From assembly GCA_964036045.1 (NCBI GenBank), contig OZ038380.1, positions 121,305,199 to 121,369,198 of the forward strand: DNA of 64,000 nucleotides, read 5' to 3'. The position numbers were made by a program, and so were the translations under genes. This document shows positions 37,401-50,430 of this stretch, piece after piece (positions within the stretch are counted from its first letter, which is position 1; each line of letters starts with the position of its first letter). The DNA comes from Eutreptiella sp. 'Long Island Sound 2002'. Taxonomy: Eukaryota > Euglenozoa > Euglenophyceae > Eutreptiales > Eutreptiaceae. The notes below the pieces were generated by a model. It worked only from the letters and a program-made list of their open reading frames with translations. It was not told the DNA's origin and ran no database searches.

Positions 37401-40400
37401 CCCCAACTTTAGCGACCAAACAAAAAAGCATGGATTGTGAGTCCCTAACCCAAACTCGAGAACTCGAGGGGCCACGCAGCAAAACGTGGATTGTGAGCCC
37501 CTAACCCCAACTCGAGGGGCTACGCAACAAAGCGTGGATTGTGAGTCCCTAACCCCAACTCGAGGGGTCACGCAACAATGCGTGGATTGTGGGTCCCTAA
37601 CCCCAACTTGAGGGGCCAAGCAACAAAGCGTGGATTGTGAGTCCCTAACCCCAACCTGAGGGGCCACACAGCAAAGCGTGGATTGTGAGTCCCTAACCCG
37701 AACTTGAGGGGCCAGGCAACAAAGCATGGATTGTGAGTCCCTTACCCCAACTCGAGGGGCCACGCAATAAAGCGTGGATTGTGAGTCCCTAACCCCAACT
37801 TGAGGGGCCACGCAGCAAAACGTGGATTGTGAGTTCCTAACCCCAACTCAAGGGGCCGGGCAACAAAGCGTGCATTGTGAGTCCCTAACCCCGACTCGAG
37901 GGGTCACACAGCAAAGCGTGGATGGTGAGTCCCTAACTCCAACTCGAGGGGTCACGCAATAAAGCGTGGATTGTGAGTCTCTAACCCCAACTCGAGGGGC
38001 CACGCAGCAAAACGTGGATTGTGAGTTCCTAACCCCAACTCAAGGGGCCACGCAACAAAGCATGGACTGTGAGTCCCTAACCCCAACTCGAGGGGCCACG
38101 CAATAACGCGTGGATTGTGAGTCCCTAACCCCAACTCGAGGGGCCACGCAACAAAGCGTGGATTGTGAGTCCCTAACCCCAACTTGAGGGGCCACACAGC
38201 AAAGCGTGGATTGTGAGTCCCTAACCGGAACTTGAGGGGCCACGCAACAAAGCATGGATTGTGAGTCCCTTACCCCAACTCGAGGGGCCACGCAACAAAG
38301 CATGCATTGTGAGTCCCTAACCCCAACTCGAGGGGCCACGCAACAATGCGTGGTTTGTGAGTCCCTAACCCCAACTCGAGGGGCCACGCAACAATTCGTG
38401 GATTGTGAGTCCCTAACCCCAACTCAAGGGGCCACGCAACAAACCGTGGATTGTGAGTCCCCAACCCCAACTTCAGGGGCGACGCAACAAAGCGTGGATT
38501 GTGAGTCCCTAACCCCAACTCTAGCGACCAAACAAAAAAGCATGGATTGTGAGTCCCTAACCCAAACTCGAGAACTCGAGGGGCCACGCAGCAAAACGTG
38601 GATTGTGAGCCCCTAACCCCAACTCGAGGGGCTACGCAACAAAGCGTGGATTGTGAGTCCCTAACCCCAACTCGAGGGGTCACGCACCAAAGCGTGGATT
38701 GTGAGTCCCTAACCCCAACTTGAGGGGCCAAGCAACAAAGCGTGGATTGTGAGTCCCTAACCCCAACTCGAGGGGTCACGCACCAAAGCGTGGATTGTGA
38801 GTCCCTAACCCCAACTTGAGGGGCCAAGCAACAAAGCGTGGATTGTGAGTCCCTAACACCAACTCGAGGGGCCACGCAACAAAGCGTGGATCGTGAGTCC
38901 CTAACCCCAACTCGAGGGGCCACGCAACAAAGCGTGGATTGTGAGTCCCTAACCCCAACTTCAGGGGCCAAGCAACAAAGCGTGGATTGTGAGTCCCTAA
39001 CCCCAACTCGAGGGGCCACTCAACAAACCGTGGATTGTGAGTCCCTAACACCAACTCGAGGGGCCACGCAACAAAGCGTGGATGATGAGTCCCCAACCCC
39101 AACTCGAGGGGCCACGCAACAAAGCGTAGATTGTGAGTCCCTAACCCCGACTCGAGGGGCCACGCAACAAAGCGTGGATTGTGAGTCCCTAACCTCAACT
39201 CGAGGGGCAGCGCAACAAAGCGTGGATTGTGAGTCCCTAACCCCAACTCTAGCGACCAAACAAAAAAGCATGGATTGTGAGTCCCTAACCCCAACTCGAG
39301 AACTCGAGGGGCCACGCAATGAAGCGTGGATTGTGAGTCCCTAACCCCAACTCGAGGGGTCACGCACCAAAGCGTGGATTGTGAGTCCCTAACCCCAACT
39401 TGAGGGGCCAAGCAACAAAGCGTGGATTGTGAGTCCCTAACCCCAACTCGAGGGGCCACTCAACAAACCGTGGATTGTGAGTCCCTAACACCAACTCGAG
39501 GGGCCACGCAACAAAGCGTGGATTGTGAGTCCCTAACGCCAACTCGAGGGGCCACGCAACAAAGCGTGGATTGTGAGTCCCTAACCCCAACTCGAGGGGC
39601 CACGCAACAAAGCGTGGATTGTGAGTCCCTAACCCCAACTTCAGGGGCCAAGCAACAAAGCGTGGATTGTGAGTCCCTAACCCCGACTCGAGGGGCCACT
39701 CAACAAACCGTGGATTGTGAGTCCCCAACCCCAATTCGAGGGGCCACGCAACAAAGCGTAGATTGTGAGTCCCTAACCCCAACTCGAGGGGCCACGCAAC
39801 AAAGCGTGGATTGTGAGTCCCTAACCTCAACTCGAGGGGCAACGCAACAAAGCGTGGATTGTGAGTCCCTAACCCAAACTCTAGCGACCAAACAAAAAAG
39901 CATGGATTGTGAGTCCCTAACCCCAACTCGAGGGGTCACGCACCAAAGCGTGGATTGTGAGTCCCTAACCCCAACTTGAGGGGCCAAGCAACCAAGCGTG
40001 GATTGTGAGTCCCTAACCCCAACTCGAGGGGCCACTCAACAAACCGTGGATTGTGAGTCCCTAACACCAACTCGAGGGGCCACGCAACAAAGCGTGGATT
40101 GTGAGTCCCGAACCCCAACTCGAGGGGCCACTCAACAAACCGTGGATTGTGAGTCCCTAACACCAACTCGAGGGGCCACTCAACAAACCGCGGATTGTGG
40201 GTCCCTAACACCAACTCGAGGGGCCACGCAACAAAGCGTGGATTGTGAGTCCCTAACACCAACTCGAGGGGCCACGCAGCAAAGCGTGGATTGTGAGTCC
40301 CCAACCCCAACTCGAGGGGCCACGCAACAAACCGTGGATTGTGAGTCCCTAACACCAACTCGAGGGGCCACTCAACAAACCGCGGATTGTGGGTCCCTAA

Positions 40401-42976
40401 CACCAACTCAAGGGGCCACGCACCAAAGCGTGGATTGTGAGTCCCTAACACCAACTCGAGGGGCCACGCAACAAAGCGTGGATTGTGAGTCCCCAACCCC
40501 AACTCGAGGGGCCACTCAACAAACCGTGGATTGTGAGTCCCTAACACCAACTCGAGGGGCCACTCAACAAACCGCGGATTGTGAGTCCCTAACACCAACT
40601 CGAGGGGCCACGCAACAAAGCGTAGATTGTGAGTCCCTAACACCAACTCGAGGGGCCACGCAGCAAAGCGTGGATTGTGAGTCCCTAACCCCAACTCGAG
40701 GGGCCAAGCAACAAAGCGTGGATTGTGAGTCCCTAACCTCAACTCGAGGGGCAACGCAACAAAGCGTGGATTGTGAGTCCCTAACCCCAACTCTAGCGAC
40801 CAAACAAAAAAGCATGGATTGTGAGTCCCTAACCCCAACTTGAGAACTCGAGGGGCCACGCAGCAAAACGTGGATTGTGAGCCCCTAACCCCAACTCGAG
40901 GGGCTACGCAACAAAGCGTGGATCGTGAGTCCCTAACCCCAACTCGAGGGGTCACACACCAAAGCGTGGATTGTGAGTCCCTAACCCCAACTTGAGGGGC
41001 CAAGCAACAAAGCGTGGATTGTGAGTCCCTAACCCCAACTCGAGGGGCCACGCAACAAACCGTGGATTGTGAGTCCCTAACACCAACTCGAGGGGCCACG
41101 CAACAAAGCGTGGATTGTGAGTCCCTAACGCCAACTCGAGGGGCCACGCAACAAAGCGTGGATTGTGAGTCCCTAACCCCAACTCGAGGGGCCACGCAAC
41201 AAAGCGTGGATTGTGAGTCCCTAACCCCAACTTCACGGGCCACTCAACAAAGCGTGGATTGTGAGTCCCTAACACCAACTCGAGGGGCCACGCAACAAAG
41301 CGTGGATTGTGAGTCCCTAACCCCAACTCGAGAACTCGAGGGGCCACGCAATGAAGCGTGGATTGTGAGTCCCTAACCCCAACTCGAAGGGTCACGCACC
41401 AAAGCGTGGATTGTGAGTCCCTAACCCCAACTTGAGGGCCCAAGCAACAAAGCGTGGATTGTGAGTCCCTAACCCCAACTCGAGGGGCCACTCAACAAAC
41501 CGCGGATTGTGAGTCCCTAACACCAACTCGAGGGGCCACACAACAAAGCGTGGATTGTGAGTCCCTAACCCCAACTCGAGGGGCCACGCAACAAAGCGTG
41601 GATTGTGAGTCCCTAACCCCCACTCGAGGGGCCAAGCAACAAAGCGTGGATTGTGAGTCCCTAACCTCAACTCGAGGGGCAACGCAACAAAGCGTGGATT
41701 GTGAGTCCCTAACCCCAACTCTAGCGACCAAACAAAAAAGCATGGATTTTGAGTCCTAACCCCAACCTGAGAACTCGAGGGGCCACGCAGCAAAACGTGG
41801 ATTGTGAGCCCCTAACCCCAACTCGAGGGGCTACGCAACAAAGCGTGGATTGTGAGTCCCTAACCCCAACTCGAGGGGCCACGCACCAAAGCGTGGATTG
41901 TGAGTCCCTAACCCCAACTTGAGGGGCCAAGCAACAAAGCGTGGATTGTGAGTCCCTAACCCCAACTCGAGGGGCCACTCAACAAACCGTGGATTGTGAG
42001 TCCATAACACCAACTCGAGGGGCCACGCAACAAAGCGTGGATTGTGAGTCCCTAACGCCAACTCAAGGGGCCACGCAACAAAGCGTGGATTGTGAGTCCC
42101 TAACCCCAACTTCAGGGGCCAAGAAACAAAGCGTGGATTGTGAGTCCCTAACCCCAACTCGAGGGGCCACTCAACAAACCGTGGATTGTGAGTCCCTAAC
42201 ACCAACTCGAGGGGCCACGCAACAAAGCGTGGATTGTGAGTCCCCAACCCCAACCCGAGGGGCCACGCAACAAAGCGTAGATTGTGAGTCCCTAACCCCA
42301 ACTCGAGGGGCCACGCAACAAAGCGCGTTGTGAGTCCCTAACCTCAACTCGAGGGGCAACGCAACAAAGCGTGGATTGTGAGTCCCTAACCCCAACTCGG
42401 GGGGTCACGCACGAAAGCGTGGATTGTGAGTCCCTAACCCCAACTTGAGGGGCCAAGCAACAAAGCGTGGATTGTGAGTCCCCAACCCCAACTCGAGGGG
42501 CCACTCAACAAACCGCGGATTGTGAATCCCTAACACCAACTCGAGGGGCCACGCAACAAAGCGTGGATTGTGCGTCCCTAACCCCAACTCGAGGGCCCAC
42601 GCAGCAAAGCGTGGATTGTGAGTCCCTAACCCCAACTCGAGGGGCCAAGCAACAAAGCGTGGATTGTGAGTCCCTAACCCCAACTTGAGGGGCCACGCAG
42701 CAAAGCGTGGATTGTGAGTCCCTAACCCGAACTCGAGGGGCCACGCAACAAAGCGTGGATTGTGAGTCCCTAACCCCAACTCAAGGGGCCACGCAACAAA
42801 GCATGCATTGTGAGTCCCTAACCCCAACTCGAGGGGCCACGCTACAATGCGTGGATTGTGAGTCCCTAACCCTAACTCAAGGGGCCACGCAACAAAGCGT
42901 GGATTGTGAGTCCCCAACCCCAACTCGAGGGGCCACGCAACAAAGCGTGGATTGTGAGTCCCCAACGCCGACTGGA
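37400..42976 (+). repeat. Satellite domain carrying an 8-bp internal duplication, left part
   Basis: From about 37,451 onward some units read AACTCGAGAACTCGAGGGG, so AACTCGAG is present twice and the unit is 56 bp. Examples here are near 37,455, 38,565, 39,296, 40,842, 41,332 and 41,770. They usually follow a unit with CTAGCGACCAAACAAAAAAG and precede one with GGGGCTACGCAAC or GGGGTCACGCACC, so a three- to four-unit cassette has been copied together. Intervals include 1,208 bp (25 units + 8, between about 37,046 and 38,254). CACTCAACAAACCGTGG units, rare to the left, are common here. The block at about 41,200-42,390 recurs 2,813 bp downstream. Confidence 0.8.
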
Positions 42977-45900
42977 GGGGCCACGCAACAAAGCGTAGAT
43001 TGTGAGTCCCTAACCCCCACTCGAGGGGCCACGCAACAAAGCGTGGATTGTGAGTCCCTAACCTTAACTCGAGGGGCAACGCAACAAAGCGATGATTGTG
43101 AGTCCCTAACCCCAACTGGAAAACTCGAGGGGCCACGCAATGAAGCGTAGATTGTGAGTCCCTAACCCCAACTCGAGGGGCTACGCAACAAAGCGTGGAT
43201 TGTGAGTCCCTAACCCCAACTCGAGGGGTCACGCAACAAAGCGTGGATTGTGAGTCCCTAACCCAAACTTGAGGGGCCAAGCAACACAGTGTGGATTGTG
43301 AGTCCCTAACCCCAACTCGAGGGGCCACTCAACAAACCGTGGATTGTGAGTCCCTAACACCAACTTGAGGGGCCACGCAACAAAGCGTGCATTGTGAGTC
43401 CCTAACCCCAGCTCGAGGGGCCACGCAACAAAGCGTGGATTGTGAGTCCCTAACCCCAACTTAAGGGGCCAAGCAACAAAGCGTGGATTGTGAGTCCCTA
43501 ACCCCAACTCGAGGGGCCAAGCAACAAAGCGTGGATTGTGAGTCCCTAACCCCAACTTGAGGGGCCACGCAATAAAGCGTGGATTGTGAGTCCCTAACCC
43601 CAACTCGAGGGGCCACGCAGCAAAACGTGGATTGTGAGTTGCTAACCCCAACTCAAGGGGCCACGCAACAAAGCGTGGACTGCGAGTCCCTAACCCCAAC
43701 TCGAGGGGCCACGCAATAACGCGTGGATTGTGAGTCCCTAACCCCACTTTGAGGGGCCAAGCAACAAAGCGTGGATTGTGAGTCACCAACCCGAACTCGA
43801 GGGGTCACGCAACAATGCGTGGATTGTGAGTCCCTAACCCCAACTCGAGGGGCCACGCAACAAAGCGTGGATTGTGAGTCCCTAACCTCAACTCGAGGGG
43901 CAACGCAACGAAACGTGGATTGTGAGTCCCTAACCCCAACTCTAGCGACCAAACAAAAAAGCATGGATTGTGAGTCCCTAACCCCAACTCGAGAACTCGA
44001 GGGGCCACGCAATGCAGCGTGGATTGTGAGTCCCTAACCCCAACTTCAGGGGCCACTCAACAAAGCGTGGATTGTGAGTCCCTAACACCAACTCGAGGGG
44101 CCACGCAACAAAGCGTGGATTGTGAGTCCCTAACCCCAACTCGAGAACTCGAGGGGCCACGCAATGAAGCGTGGATTGTGAGTCCCTAACCCCAACTCGA
44201 GGGGTCACGCACCAAAGCGTGGATTGTGAGTCCCTAACCCCAACTTGAGGGCCCAAGCAACAAAGCGTGGATTGTGAGTCCCTAACCCCAACTCGAGGGG
44301 CCACTCAACAAACCGCGGATTGTGAGTCCCTAACACCAACTCGAGGGGCCACACAACAAAGCGTGGATTGTGAGTCCCTAACCCCAACTCGAGGGGCCAC
44401 GCAACAAAGCGTGGATTGTGAGTCCCTAACCCGAACTCGAGGGGCCAAGCAACAAAGCGTGGATTGCGAGTCCCTAACCTCAACTCGAGGGGCAACGCAA
44501 CAAAGCGTGGATTGTGAGTCCCTAACCCCAACTCTAGCGACCAAACAAAAAAGCATGGATTTTGAGTCCTAACCCCAACCTGAGAACTCGAGGGGCCACG
44601 CAGCAAAACGTGGATTGTGAGCCCCTAACCCCAACTCGAGGGGCTACGCAACAAAGCGTGGATTGTGAGTCCCTAACCCCAACTCGAGGGGCCACGCACC
44701 AAAGCGTGGATTGTGAGTCCCCAACCCCAACTTGAGGGGCCAAGCAACAAAGCGTGGATTGTGAGTCCCTAACCCCAACTCGAGGGGCCACTCAACAAAC
44801 CGTGGATTGTGAGTCCCTAACACCAACTCGAGGGGCCACGCAACAAAGCGTGGATTGTGAGTCCCTAACGCCAACTCAAGGGGCCACGCAACAAAGCGTG
44901 GATTGTGAGTCCCTAACCCCAACTTCAGGGGCCAAGCAACAAAGCGTGGATTGTGAGTCCCTAAACCCACCTCTAGGGGCCACGCAACAAACCGTGGATT
45001 GTGAGTCCCTAACACCAACTCGAGGGGCCACGCAACAAAGCGTGGATTGTGAGTCCCCAACCCCAACCCGAGGGGCCACGCAACAAAGCGTAGATTGTGA
45101 GTCCCTAACCCCAACTCGAGGGGCCACGCAACAAAGCGCGTTGTGAGTCCCTAACCTCAACTCGAGGGGCAACGCAACAAAGCGTGGATTGTGAGTCCCT
45201 AACCCCAACTCTAGGAGCCAAACAAAAAAGCATGGATTGTGAGTCCCTAACCCCAACTTGAGGGGCCAAGCAACAAAGCGTGGATTGTGAGTCCCTAACC
45301 CCAACTCGAGGGGCCAAGCAACAAAGCGTGGATTGTGAGTCCCTAACCCCAACTTGAGGGGCCACGCAGCAAAGCGTGGATTGTGAGTCCCTAACCCGAA
45401 CTCGAGGGGCCACGCAACAAAGCGTGGATTGTGAGTCCCTAACCCCAACTCAAGGGGCCACGCAACAAAGCATGCATTGTGAGTCCCTAACCCCAACTCG
45501 AGGGGCCACGCTACAATGCGTGGATTGTGAGTCCCTAACACCAACTCAAGGGGCCACGCAACAAAGCGTGGATTGTGAGTCCCCAACCCCAACTCGAGGG
45601 GCCACGCAACAATGCGTGGATTGTGAGTCCCCAACGCCGACTGGAGGGGCCACGCAACAAAGCGTGGATTGTGAGTCCCTAACCCCCACTCGAGGGGCCA
45701 CGCAACAAAGCGTGGATTGTGAGTCCCTAACCTTAACTAGAGGGGCAACGCAACAAAGCGATGATTGTGAGTCCCTAACACCAACTCGAGGGGCCACGCA
45801 ACAAAGCGTGGATTGTGAGTCCCTAACCCCAACTCGAGGGGCCACTCAACAAACCGTGGATTGTGAGTCCCTAACACCAACTCGAGGGGCCACGCAACAA

Positions 45901-48900
45901 AGCGTGGATTGTGAGTCCCTAACGCCAACTCAAGGGGCCACGCAACAAAGCGTGGATTGTGAGTCCCTAACCCCAACTTCAGGGGCCAAGCAACAAAGCG
46001 TGGATTGTGAGTCCCTAACCCCAACTCGAGGGGCCACTCAACAAACCGTGGATTGTGAGTCCCTAACACCAACTCGAGGGGCCACGCAACAAAGCGTGGA
46101 TTGTGAGTCCCCAACCCCAACCCGAGGGGCCACGCAACAAAGCGTAGATTGTGAGTCCCTAACCCCAACTCGAGGGGCCACGCAACAAAGCGCGGATTGT
46201 GAGTCCCTAACCTCAACTCGAGGGGCAACGCAACAAAGCGTGGATTGTGAGTCCCTAACCCCAACTCTAGCGACCAAACAAAAAAGCATGGATTGTGAGT
46301 CCCTAACCCCAACTCGAGAACTCGAGGGGCCACGCAATGAAGCGTGGATTGTGAGTCCCTAACCTCAACTCGAGGGGCAACGCAACAAAGCGTGGATTGT
46401 GAGTCCCTAACCCCAACTCGAGGGGTCACGCACGAAAGCGTGGATTGTGAGTCCCTAACCCCAACTTGAGGGGCCACGCAACAAAGCGTGGATTGTGAGT
46501 CCCTAACCCCAACTCGAGGGGCCACTCAACAAACCGCGGATTGTGAATCCCTAACACCAACTCGAGGGGCCACGGAACAAAGCGTGGATTGTGCGTCCCT
46601 AACCCCAACTCGAGGGCCCACGCAGCAAAGCGTGGATTGTGAGTCCCTAACCCGAACTCGAGGGGCCACGCAACAAAGCGTGGATTGTGAGTCCCTAACC
46701 CGAACTCGAGGGGCCACGCAACAAAGCGTAGATTGTGAGTCCCTAACCCCCACTCGAGGGGCCACGCAACAAAGCGTGGATTGTGAGTCCCTAACCTTAA
46801 CTCGAGGGGCAACGCAACAAAGCGATGATTGTGAGTCCCTAACCCCAACTGGAGAACTCGAGGGGCCACGCAATGAAGCGTAGATTGTGAGTCCCTAACC
46901 CCAACTCGAGGGGCTACGCAACAAAGCGTGGATTGTGAGTCCCTAACCCCAACTCGAGGGGTCACGCAACAAAGCGTGGATTGTGAGTCCCTAACCCAAA
47001 CTTGAGGGGCCAAGCAACACAGTGTGGATTGTGAGTCCCTAACCCCAACTCGAGGGGCCACTCAACAAACCGTGGATTGTGAGTCCCTAACACCAACTTG
47101 AGGGGCCACGCAACAAAGCGTGCATTGTGAGTCCCTAACCCCAGCTCGAGGGGCCACGCAACAAAGCGTGGATTGTGAGTCCCTAACCCCAACTTAAGGG
47201 GCCAAGCAACAAAGCGTGGATTGTGAGTCCCTAACCCCAACTCGAGGGGCCAAGCAACAAAGCGTGGATTGTGAGTCCCTAACCCCAACTTGAGGGGCCA
47301 CGCAATAAAGCGTGGATTGTGAGTCCCTAACCCCAACTCGAGGGGCCACGCAGCAAAACGTGGATTGTGAGTTGCTAACCCCAACTCAAGGGGCCACGCA
47401 ACAAAGCGTGGACTGCGAGTCCCTAACCCCAACTCGAGGGGCCACGCAATAACGCGTGGATTGTGAGTCCCTAACCCCACTTTGAGGGGCCAAGCAACAA
47501 AGCGTGGATTGTGAGTCACCAACCCGAACTCGAGGGGTCACGCAACAATGCGTGGATTGTGAGTCCCTAACCCCAACTCGAGGGGCCACGCAACAAAGCG
47601 TGGATTGTGAGTCCCTAACCTCAACTCGAGGGGCAACGCAACGAAACGTGGATTGTGAGTCCCTAACCCCAACTCTAGCGACCAAACAAAAAAGCATGGA
47701 TTCCGAGTCCCTAACCCCAACTCGAGAACTCGAGGGGCCACGCAATGCAGCGTGGATTGTGAGTCCCTAACCCCAACTTCAGGGGCCACTCAACAAAGCG
47801 TGGATTGTGAGTCCCTAACACCAACTCGAGGGGCCACGCAACAAAGCGTGGATTGTGAGTCCCTAACCCCAACTCGAGAACTCGAGGGGCCACGCAATGA
47901 AGCGTGGATTGTGAGTCCCTAACCCCAACTCGAGGGGTCACGCACCAAAGCGTGGATTGTGAGTCCCTAACCCCAACTTGAGGGCCCAAGCAACAAAGCG
48001 TGGATTGTGAGTCCCTAACCCCAACTCGAGGGGCCACTCAACAAACCGCGGATTGTGAGTCCCTAACACCAACTCGAGGGGCCACACAACAAAGCGTGGA
48101 TTGTGAGTCCCTAACCCCAACTCGAGGGGCCACGCAACAAAGCGTGGATTGTGAGTCCCTAACCCCAACTCGAGGGGCCAAGCAACAAAGCGTGGATTGC
48201 GAGTCCCTAACCTCAACTCGAGGGGCAACGCAACAAAGCGTGGATTGTGAGTCCCTAACCCCAACTCTAGCGACCAAACAAAAAAGCATGGATTTTGAGT
48301 CCTAACCCCAACCTGAGAACTCGAGGGGCCACGCAGCAAAACGTGGATTGTGAGCCCCTAACCCCAACTCGAGGGGCTACGCAACAAAGCGTGGATTGTG
48401 AGTCCCTAACCCCAACTCGAGGGGCCACGCACCAAAGCGTGGATTGTGAGTCCCCAACCCCAACTTGAGGGGCCAAGCAACAAAGCGTGGATTGTGAGTC
48501 CCTAACCCCAACTCGAGGGGCCACTCAACAAACCGTGGATTGTGAGTCCCTAACACCAACTCGAGGGGCCACGCAACAAAGCGTGGATTGTGAGTCCCTA
48601 ACGCCAACTCAAGGGGCCACGCAACAAAGCGTGGATTGTGAGTCCCTAACCCCAACTTCAGGGGCCAAGCAACAAAGCGTGGATTGTGAGTCCCTAAACC
48701 CACCTCTAGGGGCCACGCAACAAACCGTGGATTGTGAGTCCCTAACACCAACTCGAGGGGCCACGCAACAAAGCGTGGATTGTGAGTCCCCAACCCCAAC
48801 CCGAGGGGCCACGCAACAAAGCGTAGATTGTGAGTCCCTAACCCCAACTCGAGGGGCCACGCAACAAAGCGCGTTGTGAGTCCCTAACCTCAACTCGAGG

Positions 48901-50430
48901 GGCAACGCAACAAAGCGTGGATTGTGAGTCCCTAACCCCAACTCTAGGAGCCAAACAAAAAAGCATGGATTGTGAGTCCCTAACCCCAACTTGAGGGGCC
49001 AAGCAACAAAGCGTGGATTGTGAGTCCCTAACCCCAACTCGAGGGGCCAAGCAACAAAGCGTGGATTGTGAGTCCCTAACCCCAACTTGAGGGGCCACGC
49101 AGCAAAGCGTGGATTGTGAGTCCCTAACCCAAACTCGAGGGGCCACGCAACAAAGCGTGGATTGTGAGTCCCTAACCCCAACTCAAGGGGCCACGCAACA
49201 AAGCATGCATTGTGAGTCCCTAACCCCAACTCGAGGGGCCACGCTACAATGCGTGGATTGTGAGTCCCTAACACCAACTCAAGGGGCCACGCAACAAAGC
49301 GTGGATTGTGAGTCCCCAACCCCAACTCGAGGGGCCACGCAACAATGCGTGGATTGTGAGTCCCCAACGCCGACTGGAGGGGCCACGCAACAAAGCGTGG
49401 ATTGTGAGTCCCTAACCCCCACTCGAGGGGCCACGCAACAAAGCGTGGATTGTGAGTCCCTAACCTTAACTAGAGGGGCAACGCAACAAAGCGATGATTG
49501 TGAGTCCCTAACACCAACTCGAGGGGCCACGCAACAACGCGTGGATTGTGAGTCCCTAACCCCAACTCGAGGGGCCACTCAACAAACCGTGGATTGTGAG
49601 TCCCTAACACCAACTCGAGGGGCCACGCAACAAAGCGTGGATTGTGAGTCCCTAACGCCAACTCAAGGGGCCACGCAACAAAGCGTGGATTGTGAGTCCC
49701 TAACCCCAACTTCAGGGGCCAAGCAACAAAGCGTGGATTGTGAGTCCCTAACCCCAACTCGAGGGGCCACTCAACAAACCGTGGATTGTGAGTCCCTAAC
49801 ACCAACTCGAGGGGCCACGCAACAAAGCGTGGATTGTGAGTCCCCAACCCCAACCCGAGGGGCCACGCAACAAAGCGTAGATTGTGAGTCCCTAACCCCA
49901 ACTCGAGGGGCCACGCAACAAAGCGCGGATTGTGAGTCCCTAACCTCAACTCGAGGGGCAACGCAACAAAGCGTGGATTGTGAGTCCCTAACCCCAACTC
50001 TAGCGACCAAACAAAAAAGCATGGATTGTGAGTCCCTAACCCCAACTCGAGAACTCGAGGGGCCACGCAATGAAGCGTGGATTGTGAGTCCCTAACCTCA
50101 ACTCGAGGGGCAACGCAACAAAGCGTGGATTGTGAGTCCCTAACCCCAACTCGAGGGGTCACGCACGAAAGCGTGGATTGTGAGTCCCTAACCCCAACTT
50201 GAGGGGCCACGCAACAAAGCGTGGATTGTGAGTCCCTAACCCCAACTCGAGGGGCCACTCAACAAACCGCGGATTGTGAATCCCTAACACCAACTCGAGG
50301 GGCCACGGAACAAAGCGTGGATTGTGCGTCCCTAACCCCAACTCGAGGGCCCACGCAGCAAAGCGTGGATTGTGAGTCCCTAACCCGAACTCGAGGGGCC
50401 ACGCAACAAAGCGTGGATTGTGAGTCCCTA
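42977..50430 (+). repeat. 3,733-bp (77-unit) tandem duplication, two nearly identical copies
   Basis: Sequence from about 42,977 to 46,697 matches that from about 46,710 to 50,430 at a constant offset of 3,733 bp. The length is 77 x 48 + 37. The 37 is explained by five 8-bp insertions (+40), one 1-bp loss (GAGTCCTAACC) and one 2-bp loss (AGCGCGTTGTGAG). By eye I found only about six substitutions between copies, among them GGAAAACTCG against GGAGAACTCG (43,114 and 46,847), ATTGTGAG against ATTCCGAG (43,970 and 47,703) and CAACAAAGCG against CAACAACGCG (45,803 and 49,536). The high identity against much greater divergence between adjacent units indicates a very recent segmental event by unequal exchange, or possibly an assembly artefact. 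Confidence 0.85.
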
